Positions 9,020 to 16,728 of a DNA stretch of 64,000 nt are shown one piece after another. Both the position numbers and the translations under genes were made by a program. Position 1 is the first letter of the stretch; every line of letters starts with the position of its first letter. The stretch covers positions 62,001-126,000 of the forward strand of contig NZ_JALCZO010000007.1 of assembly GCF_023555495.1 (NCBI RefSeq). Direction: 5' to 3'. The notes below the pieces were generated by a model, which ran no database searches, was not told the origin of the DNA, and worked only from the letters and a program-made list of their open reading frames with translations. The DNA comes from Polaribacter sp. Z022. Its GTDB lineage: Bacteria > Bacteroidota > Bacteroidia > Flavobacteriales > Flavobacteriaceae.

Positions 9020-9325
9020 TTAATGACTGTTTTTCCAAGGTTTATAATTCTTATATTTTGGTCCTGTAACTTTAGGTCTTTTAGAAGAAGTGGCTACAAT
9101 TTTAGTAAGTTTATTTTTATTATCCCAAGGTTTGTAATTCTTAAATTTTGGTCCTTGTAGACTTAATTTATCATTACCAACATAAAGCACAACTTGTTCT
9201 GATTTATGTTCCCATACTTTATAATTTTTGAAAGCGGGTCCTTTTAAGTTTTTTCTATCTTGTTCTTGTGCAAGAACAAAAAATGAAATTAAAATAAATA
9301 CTGATGTTAAAACTATTTTTTTCAT
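9020..9325 (-). CDS. Small secreted protein with three GPxFKNYKPW repeats
   Basis: A 101-residue protein that I do not recognise. A Sec signal peptide covers residues 1-19 (cleavage near VLA-QEQ). The mature part has three copies of a ten-residue motif: GPAFKNYKVW at 29-38, GPKFKNYKPW at 58-67 and GPKYKNYKPW at 88-97, spaced 29 and 30 residues apart. The motifs are strongly basic and aromatic. The protein is too small for an enzyme; binding to anionic polymer, cell wall or another protein is inference only. It lies directly downstream of a two-component system on the same strand, separated by 118 bp that hold a 12-bp-arm palindrome, so it may be its target. Confidence 0.8.
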   Translation of the reverse strand: MKKIVLTSVFILISFFVLAQEQDRKNLKGPAFKNYKVWEHKSEQVVLYVGNDKLSLQGPKFKNYKPWDNKNKLTKIVATSSKRPKVTGPKYKNYKPWKNSH

Positions 9326-9417
9326 TATGATGTTGTATTAAAAATGTTAAACATTATTATCCTACATCAAAATTACCAATGAAACCTACTTTTATAGGAT
9401 ATAAGAAATTCGGTAAT

Positions 9418-9443
9418 TTTTATCCGTATAAATACGGATAAAA
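9418..9443. promoter_or_regulatory. Palindrome upstream of the secreted repeat protein
   Basis: TTTTATCCGTAT and ATACGGATAAAA flank a 2-nt centre. On the minus strand the stem is followed by A residues, not a T-tract, so it is a poor terminator for the response-regulator gene that ends at 9444. It is better explained as an operator, perhaps for that NarL-type regulator. Confidence 0.45.
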
Positions 9444-10079
9444 CTAAACAAGTTTATAATCTGTTGCTTTTTTTATTAACGCTGCAGTATTTTTTACTTC
9501 TAACTTTTTAAGAATATTTGCTCTATGCGTTTCTATTGTTCTAGCACTTACATATAGTTGTAAAGCAATTTCTTTCGTTGTCATTCCTTTAGCAATAAGT
9601 TTAAGAACTTGTAACTCTTTAGTGGTTAATATGTCTGAACTTATATTGTTTTCAGATATAAAGTTTATCATTTTCTCAGCAATTTCTGGGGCAAAATATT
9701 TTTTTCCTTTAGCTACTGTTCTTATGCTTTTTAATAATTCTTCTTCGTCTGCATTTTTTAATAAATAACCATAAGCTCCACTTTTTGCACATTTTGCTAT
9801 ATAATTCCCTTCATTATGCATAGAAATTATAATTGGTTTTATGTTGGTTTTTAAGTCATACATTTTTTTGAGCACACCAAATCCATCTAAATTTGGCATG
9901 GTAATATCTAGTAAAACTATATCTATATCGTTTTGGTTTTCAATTAGTTTTATAAATTGTTCTCCATCAGAAACGGTATCTACTATAATAATATCTCTAC
10001 TTTTTTTTAGCAGCTCAGATAAACCAGCCCTAAACAAAATATGGTCATCTGCAATTACTAATCTTATCAATTTACTCAT
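9444..10079 (-). CDS. NarL/FixJ-type response regulator
   Basis: A 211-residue two-domain regulator. The receiver domain (residues about 5-122) shows the acidic pair ADDH, the phospho-acceptor Asp in DIVLLDITMP, the conserved Thr/Ser as ISMH and Lys in LLKNA. The C-terminal LuxR-type helix-turn-helix (about 145-208) reads TTKELQVLKLIAKGMTTKEI then VSARTIETHRANILKKL. It is encoded 2 bp after the cognate kinase on the same strand, so the two are surely co-transcribed and function together. Its targets may include the adjacent secreted repeat protein. Confidence 0.93.
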   Translation of the reverse strand: MSKLIRLVIADDHILFRAGLSELLKKSRDIIIVDTVSDGEQFIKLIENQNDIDIVLLDITMPNLDGFGVLKKMYDLKTNIKPIIISMHNEGNYIAKCAKSGAYGYLLKNADEEELLKSIRTVAKGKKYFAPEIAEKMINFISENNISSDILTTKELQVLKLIAKGMTTKEIALQLYVSARTIETHRANILKKLEVKNTAALIKKATDYKLV

Positions 10080-10081
10080 CT

Positions 10082-11740
10082 TTATAAAGGTAATTCAATT
10101 TCGAAAATAGTATTCCCTTTAATGGTGTCAATATCTATTTTTCCATTAAAAATTTCTACTCTCTCTTTTATATTTGTAATTCCTGAACCCAATTTTACAG
10201 TTTTTAAATCAAAGCCTCCTCCATTATCATAATAATAAAGTGAAATAAAATCGTTGAACTCAGAAAGTGTGATGATTATTTTACTAGCGTTTGAGTGTTT
10301 AATAGAATTGTTTATTAATTCTTGTGTAATTCTAAACAAGTTTACAGCTTGTTTGTCAGAAATTTTAGACTCTTTACTTTTTGATGAATCATCAAAATTT
10401 ATAAGAATCTTGACAGATTGTTGTATAGATTCTATATAATTTCTTAGAGCTGCTCCAATGCCAAAATCTGTTAGTATTGAGGGCATTAAGGCATTTGTCA
10501 TTGATCTAACTTCTGTTATGGTAGCATCAATCATCTTTTTTATTTCTTGTTTATGTGCATCATCATAAATATGATTTTGTACATAAAATTTTAGCGAAGT
10601 TAAAAAAGGACCTATACCATCGTGCAATTCCCTGGCTAGTTTTCTGCGCTCATCTTCTAAACGTTCTACTAAAAATCTTTTATTGGTAAGATTAATCTGT
10701 TGTTCTTTATTTCTAAAATCAATTAAATTTTTACGCATTTTTAAAAGCGTATGACCAAGTAAATCATCAGAACTTTTAGGTAGATAGCTAGAATTTAAAT
10801 TCATATTACCAATATCAACCGTAAATTCTACTGCTCCAGAAAGTGCTATTTTTAAGCTATTTAAAGCTTCAAACATTTCATTAATTTCTTTTGGTAGGTT
10901 TAAAAAAGTGTATTCAGATTGCGCTATTTTATTTTCTTCTGTATAATTACCTTTAGCCATAACAATCAATTTTTCTTTCATTTTAATAATTGGATTGGTA
11001 ATTATTCGTGTTAAAAAAAGTGAAATAACAACAGAAATTATAATAATAAAAAAGGTGATTAATATCAATTTTTTACGCATTTCTATTAAAGGCGTAGTAA
11101 CTTCTTCAACATCAATTTCTGACAAAATAACCCAGTTTAGATTGCCAATTTTTATAGGTTGATATGCACTGTAAACAGGTGTGTTTCTATAATCTTGAAA
11201 AACTCCAGTACCTTGTTTATTTTTAACGCCATAAAGAACACCTTTGGTTTTTGCAATAATTTTATAAGGAGTTTTTTGGGGATAAAATCGTGATTGAGAA
11301 CGCAACCTAAAATCATTACCAACTAAATAAGATTCTCCAGTTAATCCCATTCCTGTTCTTTCTAAAAGAATGTTTTTTATCATGGTATAATTTAAAAGTT
11401 TTACAACTCTCTCTCCATTAATTATTTTTATAAATATTATAGATGTTTGTTTTTGAGGATGCAAATGAGTTACATCAAAAATACCTCCAGAAGAATAATT
11501 ATCTTTTGGTAATTTAAAATCTAACGATTCAGAAGTGTTTTCGTTATTAAATTTTTCCCATTCTAAATTAATGAGTTTTTCAAACTGAATTTGTTTTAAG
11601 GTTTTAATAGAATTTAATTGTAATAAAACACGATCGTCAATAACTCTAGAAAATTCTTTATAAAATGTAAAGGATAGAAAAACTACCACAAACACTACAA
11701 GTAGGTTTATAATAAATACGATCCAACTTTTAATATTCAT
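10082..11740 (-). CDS. Membrane sensor histidine kinase with Cache domain and HisKA_3
   Basis: A 552-residue NarX/DegS-like kinase. Transmembrane helix 1 is at about 7-24 and helix 2 at 224-244. The periplasmic loop between them contains GMGLTGESYLVG (130-141), the signature of dCache_1 ligand-binding domains. A HAMP-like linker follows. The HisKA_3 dimerisation domain carries the phospho-accepting His373 in RRKLARELHDGIG. The HATPase domain has an N-box (ITQELINNSIKHS) and DNGGGFD. The ligand is unknown; Cache domains bind small organic acids, amino acids and similar. It pairs with the response regulator 2 bp downstream. The upstream lipoprotein gene, 32 bp away on the same strand, probably belongs to the operon. 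Confidence 0.92.
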   Translation of the reverse strand: MNIKSWIVFIINLLVVFVVVFLSFTFYKEFSRVIDDRVLLQLNSIKTLKQIQFEKLINLEWEKFNNENTSESLDFKLPKDNYSSGGIFDVTHLHPQKQTSIIFIKIINGERVVKLLNYTMIKNILLERTGMGLTGESYLVGNDFRLRSQSRFYPQKTPYKIIAKTKGVLYGVKNKQGTGVFQDYRNTPVYSAYQPIKIGNLNWVILSEIDVEEVTTPLIEMRKKLILITFFIIIISVVISLFLTRIITNPIIKMKEKLIVMAKGNYTEENKIAQSEYTFLNLPKEINEMFEALNSLKIALSGAVEFTVDIGNMNLNSSYLPKSSDDLLGHTLLKMRKNLIDFRNKEQQINLTNKRFLVERLEDERRKLARELHDGIGPFLTSLKFYVQNHIYDDAHKQEIKKMIDATITEVRSMTNALMPSILTDFGIGAALRNYIESIQQSVKILINFDDSSKSKESKISDKQAVNLFRITQELINNSIKHSNASKIIITLSEFNDFISLYYYDNGGGFDLKTVKLGSGITNIKERVEIFNGKIDIDTIKGNTIFEIELPL

Positions 11741-11772
11741 ATTCGCTTATTGTTATGCTGAATATAAGAATT

Positions 11773-12513
11773 TTAATTGATGATTTTTACGCTTATATCC
11801 TTTAAAACAATTTCAGATACTTTTTTAAGTTCGTTTTTCTCAAAAGATTTATCTATATCTACTAAAGAAATATCTTTTTTTAATGGTTTGTAGTTATGGT
11901 AATCTACAAAACGAATTCCGTTTTTAATACATTGTTCTTTTAAAACTCTAAAACGTTTTCCACCACCATTTGTATGGTAAGAATAGGCCAAATAATCTAC
12001 TAAAAAATCTTCTTTTCCAATCCAATAAATAAAAACATCATCAAAGTCTTCTCCTCCACCATCTTCAGAAAAAGTAATTTCTATTTTATAGTATTCTTTT
12101 CCTTTAAGTGTAGAGGATGGCAATAGTTTTTTATGTACAGCTTTGTCATTTAATCCATAAGGCAAAACAGAAAAATAATGTACAGAGTTAATAGAATTTG
12201 AGTAAATATTTGCAACTGAATCATTAACTTTTACAGGATGCATATTTACAAGCTTTTCAAACCTGATGTTATTTATTGATTCTTCTATTAAAACTTCATT
12301 TTTTTTATAATATCTTGATAAATTATATTCACCATTTTTACGATAAGCTCCATATTCTTTATCTCTAAACTTAAACGTAATTATAGAATTAGCTACTTTA
12401 TCTGCACCAGAATATCGAATTGTTTTATCAATAATTTGTTGTGCACTTAAGCTAGATTCTTTTGATTTACAAGAAAATAAAATAGCAAAAAGTAAAATAG
12501 AAAAATATCTCAT
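11773..12513 (-). CDS. Lipoprotein of the DUF6503 type
   Basis: A 246-residue lipoprotein: the signal peptide ends with a lipobox (LLFAILFSC, Cys15). The rest is predicted beta-rich. It contains SAQQIIDKTIRYSGADKV and GEYNLSRYY, recalled from DUF6503-type flavobacterial proteins that resemble LolA/outer-membrane lipoprotein-sorting folds; that assignment is from memory and of moderate strength. Function is unknown. It precedes the kinase-regulator pair by 32 bp on the same strand, so it may be an accessory sensor or simply co-transcribed. It diverges from smpB. Confidence 0.65.
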   Translation of the reverse strand: MRYFSILLFAILFSCKSKESSLSAQQIIDKTIRYSGADKVANSIITFKFRDKEYGAYRKNGEYNLSRYYKKNEVLIEESINNIRFEKLVNMHPVKVNDSVANIYSNSINSVHYFSVLPYGLNDKAVHKKLLPSSTLKGKEYYKIEITFSEDGGGEDFDDVFIYWIGKEDFLVDYLAYSYHTNGGGKRFRVLKEQCIKNGIRFVDYHNYKPLKKDISLVDIDKSFEKNELKKVSEIVLKDISVKIIN

Positions 12514-12579
12514 TAGTTATAGTTTGATTGGTAAGATAATAGTTTTCAAAATTACATTTCTTTCAACAAAGTAAAAATG

Positions 12580-12587
12580 TATCTTTG
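12580..12587 (+). promoter_or_regulatory. -7 promoter element of smpB
   Basis: TATCTTTG fits the Bacteroidota TAnnTTTG consensus 22 bp before the ATG at 12610. It argues against the GTG at 12598 as start, because that would leave almost no leader. Confidence 0.5.
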
Positions 12588-12609
12588 TTAATCTTTTGTG
12601 AAGAGAATT

Positions 12610-13071
12610 ATGCAGAAAAATATAAACATACAGAATAAAAAAGCACGTTTCGAATTTGAAATTCTAGACAAACTTGTAGCTGGAATTCAGTTAACGGGTA
12701 CAGAAATAAAATCTATACGATTAAGTCAGGCAAGAATTACAGAAAGTTTTTGCGAGTTTAACGAACGTGGAGAATTGTTTATTGTTAACATGTACATACA
12801 AGAATATATGTTTGGGCATCATTTTAATCACAAGCCAAAAAGCGAACGTAGATTGTTATTGAATAAAAGAGAATTACGAAGCTTAAAAAGAGATGTTGAA
12901 GCAAAAGGAAACACCATAGTTCCTTTACGTTTATTTATTAATGATAGAGGCTTTGCAAAACTAGAAATTGCACTAGCTAAAGGAAAACAAACTCATGATA
13001 AACGTAATACTTTAAAAGATAGAGATAACAAACGTGATTTAGCACGTATTAAAAAGAACTTTAACGCATAA
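12610..13071 (+). CDS. smpB: SsrA-binding protein SmpB
   Basis: A 153-residue tmRNA-binding protein, which brings SsrA RNA to stalled ribosomes for trans-translation. The oligonucleotide-binding beta-barrel includes FEFEILDKLVAGIQLTGTEI and the conserved ESFCEF, MYIQEY and H(D)KR segments. The C-terminal tail, rich in Lys and Arg and needed in the decoding centre, is present (DKRNTLKDRDNKRDLARI). I use ATG 12610 rather than GTG 12598 because homologues begin close to MQKNINIQNKKA. The stop overlaps the next start (TAATG), so the prenyltransferase is translationally coupled. Confidence 0.95.
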   Translation: MQKNINIQNKKARFEFEILDKLVAGIQLTGTEIKSIRLSQARITESFCEFNERGELFIVNMYIQEYMFGHHFNHKPKSERRLLLNKRELRSLKRDVEAKGNTIVPLRLFINDRGFAKLEIALAKGKQTHDKRNTLKDRDNKRDLARIKKNFNA

Positions 13072-13997
13072 TGACTTTTTTAAAACTGATTCGATTTAAA
13101 AACCTATTTATGGTTTTATTAACGATGGTTTTAACTAAATATGCTTTAATTCATTCTTATATAACTAATAGTTATCTTACTCATTTCGAATTTTTTACTT
13201 TAATTTTAAGTGTTCTATTAATTACTACTGGAGGATATATTATAAATGACATTTATGATATAGAAACAGATAAAATTAATAAACCTAAAAAGGTTTTTAT
13301 TGATGTAACAATCTCTAAAAAAAATGCTTGGAGAAGTTATTATTTATTGACTTTATTAGGGTTAATTTTAGGGATATTTCTTTCATTTTACAAATCTCAT
13401 GAAGAAAATAGTTTAATCTTTGCAGTCACTTGTATAGGGCTTTATCTTTATTCTAAACACTTAAAACAAAAGCCTATAATTGGTAATATTATTGTTTCGG
13501 GTTTTATTTGGTTGACTATAATAATAACTTTAGATTTTGAATATGTAAAAATTTATGATGGACATGTTTTTGAATTCTATATAAATGAAAAAGATACTAA
13601 TTTTATTAGTGTTGGTTCTTCTGTTATATTTTATTCTTTATTTGCATTTATAACTACTCTAATCAGAGAAATCATAAAAGACATAGAAGACATTAATGGA
13701 GATTTAAAAATAAAAGCTAAAACATTGCCTATTGTAATTGGAAGAAAAAGAGCTTCTCACGTAGCTTTTTTCTTTAGTAGTATTTTACTAATCTTTCTTT
13801 TACTTGTTTTACAATTTATAAGAAGTGAATATTTGTTTTTAGGATATGGAATCATATTTTTACTATTACCACTGCTCTATTTTATGTATAAACTTTGGTT
13901 TGCAGAAACTAAAAAAGATTTTTCTAGTTTAAGTAATCAAATGAAAATCATTATGTTATTTGGTATTTTATCTATGTTGTTATTTAAGTTCATATAA
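13071..13997 (+). CDS. UbiA-family prenyltransferase
   Basis: A 308-residue integral membrane enzyme with about eight or nine helices. The first Asp-rich prenyl-diphosphate-binding motif is NDIYDIETD (about residues 61-69), and the second is DIEDINGDLKIKAKT (around 205-219). In Flavobacteriia this gene next to maf is usually annotated as a geranylgeranylglycerol-phosphate geranylgeranyltransferase-like protein. The true acceptor (glycerol phosphate, quinone precursor or another) cannot be read from sequence. It lies between smpB and maf with 1-bp overlap and 0-bp gap, a tight three-gene operon. Confidence 0.85.
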   Translation: MTFLKLIRFKNLFMVLLTMVLTKYALIHSYITNSYLTHFEFFTLILSVLLITTGGYIINDIYDIETDKINKPKKVFIDVTISKKNAWRSYYLLTLLGLILGIFLSFYKSHEENSLIFAVTCIGLYLYSKHLKQKPIIGNIIVSGFIWLTIIITLDFEYVKIYDGHVFEFYINEKDTNFISVGSSVIFYSLFAFITTLIREIIKDIEDINGDLKIKAKTLPIVIGRKRASHVAFFFSSILLIFLLLVLQFIRSEYLFLGYGIIFLLLPLLYFMYKLWFAETKKDFSSLSNQMKIIMLFGILSMLLFKFI

Positions 13998-14576
13998 ATG
14001 TTAAGAGAAAAATTAAAAAATTACAATGTTATTTTAGCTTCTGGTTCTCCAAGAAGACAGCAATTCTTTAAAGACTTAGATATAGATTTTACCATTCAAT
14101 TAAAAGAAGTTGAAGAAATTTATCCAAAGGAATTAAAAGGAAATGAAATAACAGATTATTTAGCCAATTTAAAAGCAGCAGCTTTTGATGATTTATCTGA
14201 AAAAGATTTACTAATCACTTCAGATACCATAGTTTGGTTAAATAATAAAGCTTTAGGAAAACCAAAAGACAAAGAAGATGCTTTTAATATGCTAAAAGCA
14301 ATGTCTGGTAAAAAACATGAAGTAATAACATCTATAAGTATTAAAAGCAAGTACTTTCAGAAAATTGTAAATGATACAACAATAGTTACTTTTAACAATT
14401 TAAGTAATGAAGAAATTAATTATTACATAGACAACTACAAACCTTATGATAAAGCAGGTGCTTATGGAATACAAGAATGGATTGGTTTCATTGCTATAAA
14501 TAATCTTGAAGGAAGTTATTTTAATGTAGTTGGTTTACCTGTTCATAAACTGTATCAAGAATTAATAAATTTATAA
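13998..14576 (+). CDS. maf: Maf-like nucleoside triphosphate pyrophosphatase
   Basis: A 192-residue house-cleaning enzyme of the Maf/Ham1 fold, cutting dTTP, UTP or modified nucleotides to monophosphates. The signature ILASGSPRRQQFF is at 13-25. The conserved DTIV segment, with catalytic Asp, follows in LITSDTIVWLN. GKPKDKEDAFNMLKAMSGKKHEV and DKAGAYGIQ are further family motifs. It directly abuts the prenyltransferase gene and closes the operon. A hairpin lies just beyond (14593-14618). Confidence 0.92.
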   Translation: MLREKLKNYNVILASGSPRRQQFFKDLDIDFTIQLKEVEEIYPKELKGNEITDYLANLKAAAFDDLSEKDLLITSDTIVWLNNKALGKPKDKEDAFNMLKAMSGKKHEVITSISIKSKYFQKIVNDTTIVTFNNLSNEEINYYIDNYKPYDKAGAYGIQEWIGFIAINNLEGSYFNVVGLPVHKLYQELINL

Positions 14577-14592
14577 ATATAACTACCAGATT

Positions 14593-14618
14593 ATCAAGGT
14601 AAAAAAGTTTTACTTGAT
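14593..14618 (+). terminator. Weak hairpin after maf
   Basis: ATCAAGGTAAAA and TTTTACTTGAT can pair with one bulged G. The T-tail is poor, so termination here is uncertain. Confidence 0.35.
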
Positions 14619-14702
14619 GTTAAATTAACATTTACTTCATAAATAGATAATATAGCATATAAATTTGCCAAATCTGTTGTTTTCTAACCCTGTATTCAGT
14701 TC

Positions 14703-14710
14703 TAAATTTG
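14703..14710 (+). promoter_or_regulatory. -7 promoter element of the 36-codon gene
   Basis: TAAATTTG matches TAnnTTTG, with a TTG at 14677-14679 as a possible -33 element. A second TAAATTTG at 14660-14667 could give an alternative start. Confidence 0.5.
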
Positions 14711-14735
14711 CAGCTGCTAATAAAATATAGAAATT

Positions 14736-14846
14736 ATGAATACAAAAAATCAAAAGATAAAAGTAGAAAACAGAGTTGGTGCTCCAGTTAAAAACGTAAA
14801 TAGCACAAATTCAAATCTTTGGAACCTAAGAAGACGTTATAGATAA
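14736..14846 (+). CDS. Small basic protein with a WNxRRRY C-terminus
   Basis: A 36-codon ORF with its own promoter and terminator. It begins MNTKNQKIKVENRVGAPVK and ends SNLWNLRRRYR. The product is basic, polar and has no signal peptide or membrane segment. The WNLRRRY end resembles WNTRRKY in the 41-codon gene at 20415-20540, so the two may be members of one small-protein family. The ORF sits alone in 480 bp between maf and the transketolase gene. I do not recognise a function. Translation is supported by the promoter-ORF-terminator arrangement and by the shared motif, not by any experiment. Confidence 0.6.
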   Translation: MNTKNQKIKVENRVGAPVKNVNSTNSNLWNLRRRYR

Positions 14847-14867
14847 TTAACGATCTCATGTATATAT

Positions 14868-14898
14868 AAAGCTCTTTTTAATAAAAAGAGCTTTTTTT
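14868..14898 (+). terminator. Terminator of the 36-codon gene
   Basis: AAAGCTCTTTTT pairs with AAAAAGAGCTTT across a short loop, followed by a T-tract, 21 bp after the small ORF. Confidence 0.8.
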
Positions 14899-15055
14899 GC
14901 TTTATAAAAACAATAATTTGATAACTAAATTTATATGCAATTCGAGTTTTTAGTAAGTATTCTTAAAAAATATTTTTCATAAATCTCATTTATTTTCTTT
15001 AAAGTAAAATAATAGCTTATTTTTACGCAAAATTTTACAACACAACAATTTTATA

Positions 15056-16006
15056 ATGAAAAAATACACGTACACAGAAAAAAAAGACACTCGTTCAGGT
15101 TTTGGTGATGGTTTAACAGAGTTAGGTAGAACAAATCCAAACGTTGTTGCTTTATGTGCAGATTTAATTGGTTCTTTAAAAATGGACCAGTTTATTAAAG
15201 AAAATCCAGAAAGATTTTTCCAAATTGGTATTGCAGAAGCAAATATGATTGGTATAGCTGCTGGATTAACTGTTGGAGGTAAAATACCATTTACAGGTAC
15301 TTTTGCAAATTTTTCTACTGGTAGAGTTTATGATCAAATTCGTCAATCTGTTGCTTATTCTGGTAAAAATGTAAAAGTTTGTGCATCTCATGCAGGTGTA
15401 ACTTTAGGTGAAGATGGAGCTACACACCAAATTTTAGAAGATATTGGTTTAATGAAAATGTTACCTGGAATGACAGTTATAAATCCTTGTGATTATAACC
15501 AAACAAAAGCAGCAACTATTGCTATAGCAGAACATGATGGTCCTGTTTATTTACGTTTTGGTCGTCCAAAAGTACCAGTATTTATGCCAGATGAAGAATT
15601 TGTAATTGGTAAAGGAATTCAATTAACAGAAGGTACAGATGTAACAATTGTTGCTACAGGTCACTTAGTATGGGAATCTTTACAAGCTGCAGAAAAATTA
15701 GAAGCTGAAGGAATTTCTGCTGAAGTAATTAACATACATACAATAAAGCCTTTAGATGAAGAAATAATTTTAAAGTCTGTTGCAAAAACGGGTTGTATTG
15801 TTACTGCAGAAGAGCATAATAAATTAGGAGGTTTAGGAGAAAGCGTTGCAAGAACATTAGCTTTAAACTCACCTACTCCACAAGAATTTGTGGCTACAAA
15901 TGATACTTTTGGAGAATCTGGAACTCCAGATCAATTAATGGCTAAATATGGTTTAGATGCTAATGCAGTTGTAAAAGCAGCTAAAAAAGTAATTTCAAGA
16001 AAATAA
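15056..16006 (+). CDS. Transketolase, C-terminal subunit
   Basis: A 316-residue protein matching the pyrimidine-binding and C-terminal domains of transketolase (tktB-like half of a split enzyme). Visible motifs are SGFGDGLTELG, the TPP-activating Glu in GIAEANMIGIAAGL, and the FTGTFANFSTGRVYDQIRQS region. The C-terminal domain begins near 190. The split enzyme needs a separate N-terminal TPP-binding half to move two-carbon units in the pentose phosphate pathway. That half is usually next door in related bacteria but is absent on either side here, so it must be encoded elsewhere. It is probably monocistronic or paired only with the following barrel gene. Confidence 0.9.
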   Translation: MKKYTYTEKKDTRSGFGDGLTELGRTNPNVVALCADLIGSLKMDQFIKENPERFFQIGIAEANMIGIAAGLTVGGKIPFTGTFANFSTGRVYDQIRQSVAYSGKNVKVCASHAGVTLGEDGATHQILEDIGLMKMLPGMTVINPCDYNQTKAATIAIAEHDGPVYLRFGRPKVPVFMPDEEFVIGKGIQLTEGTDVTIVATGHLVWESLQAAEKLEAEGISAEVINIHTIKPLDEEIILKSVAKTGCIVTAEEHNKLGGLGESVARTLALNSPTPQEFVATNDTFGESGTPDQLMAKYGLDANAVVKAAKKVISRK

Positions 16007-16054
16007 TAACGTTTTAGGTTTTTAGAGCGTCTATATATTAACTTAAATAAAAAA

Positions 16055-16657
16055 ATGATGAAAAAAGTAATTTTAATTTTGTGTTTAGCTTTTGGGTTTA
16101 GTCAAATTTCTAATGCTCAAGTAGCTTTTGGTATTAAAGGAGGTATAAACTACAACTCTAACTCTATTAAAGAAGTAAGTTCAGATGTATTTGATGGAGC
16201 AAAAAGCAAAACAGGTTATCATGCTGGTATTTGGTTAAGATTAAAAGTACCTGTAATTGGGTTGTATATTAGACCAGAGTTAGTGTATACCAATTTAGAA
16301 AATGAAGTTTTATACAAAACTACAAGTAAAACAACTTCTTATAATTTTCAAAAAATAGACATTCCTGTTCTTTTAGGGAAAAAAGTTTTTGGAATTGGTA
16401 ATTTATATGTTGGACCTTCGTTTCAATATATTTTAAGTTCAGATTTTGGATTTGATGACATTCCTAATGTAGAAGCAGATGGTTTTACGGTTGGTCTTCA
16501 ATTTGGAGGTGGAATTGAACTAGGTAAGTTAGGAATAGATGTTCGTTGGGAAAGAGCTTTCTCAGGAATTGAATCTACTATCGTTGGAAACACAGGAATT
16601 AGCAATTTTGACACTAGAGTTAACCAAGTAATTGTTGGTTTGTCTTATAGGTTATAA
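16055..16657 (+). CDS. Outer-membrane beta-barrel (porin-family) protein
   Basis: A 200-residue secreted protein. A Sec signal peptide covers about 1-21 (cleavage near SNA-QVA). The mature part has alternating strands with the typical opening AFGIKGGINYNS, and ends with an aromatic-poor strand QVIVGLSYRL, fitting an eight-strand OMP_b-brl barrel of the PorT/OmpX type. Ligand and function are unknown. It starts 48 bp after the transketolase stop and ends at a strong terminator, so read-through from transketolase is possible. Confidence 0.82.
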   Translation: MMKKVILILCLAFGFSQISNAQVAFGIKGGINYNSNSIKEVSSDVFDGAKSKTGYHAGIWLRLKVPVIGLYIRPELVYTNLENEVLYKTTSKTTSYNFQKIDIPVLLGKKVFGIGNLYVGPSFQYILSSDFGFDDIPNVEADGFTVGLQFGGGIELGKLGIDVRWERAFSGIESTIVGNTGISNFDTRVNQVIVGLSYRL

Positions 16658-16675
16658 TTAAAATATTAGTATTAT

Positions 16676-16711
16676 AAAAAAAGCTCTTGAGAAAATCAAG
16701 AGCTTTTTTTT
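16676..16711. terminator. Bidirectional terminator between convergent genes
   Basis: A 15-bp stem, AAAAAAAGCTCTTGA / TCAAGAGCTTTTTTT with a 5-nt loop, sits between the barrel gene (plus) and the FKBP lipoprotein (minus). Confidence 0.9.
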
Positions 16712-16728
16712 GTTATTAAAATTAAAAT

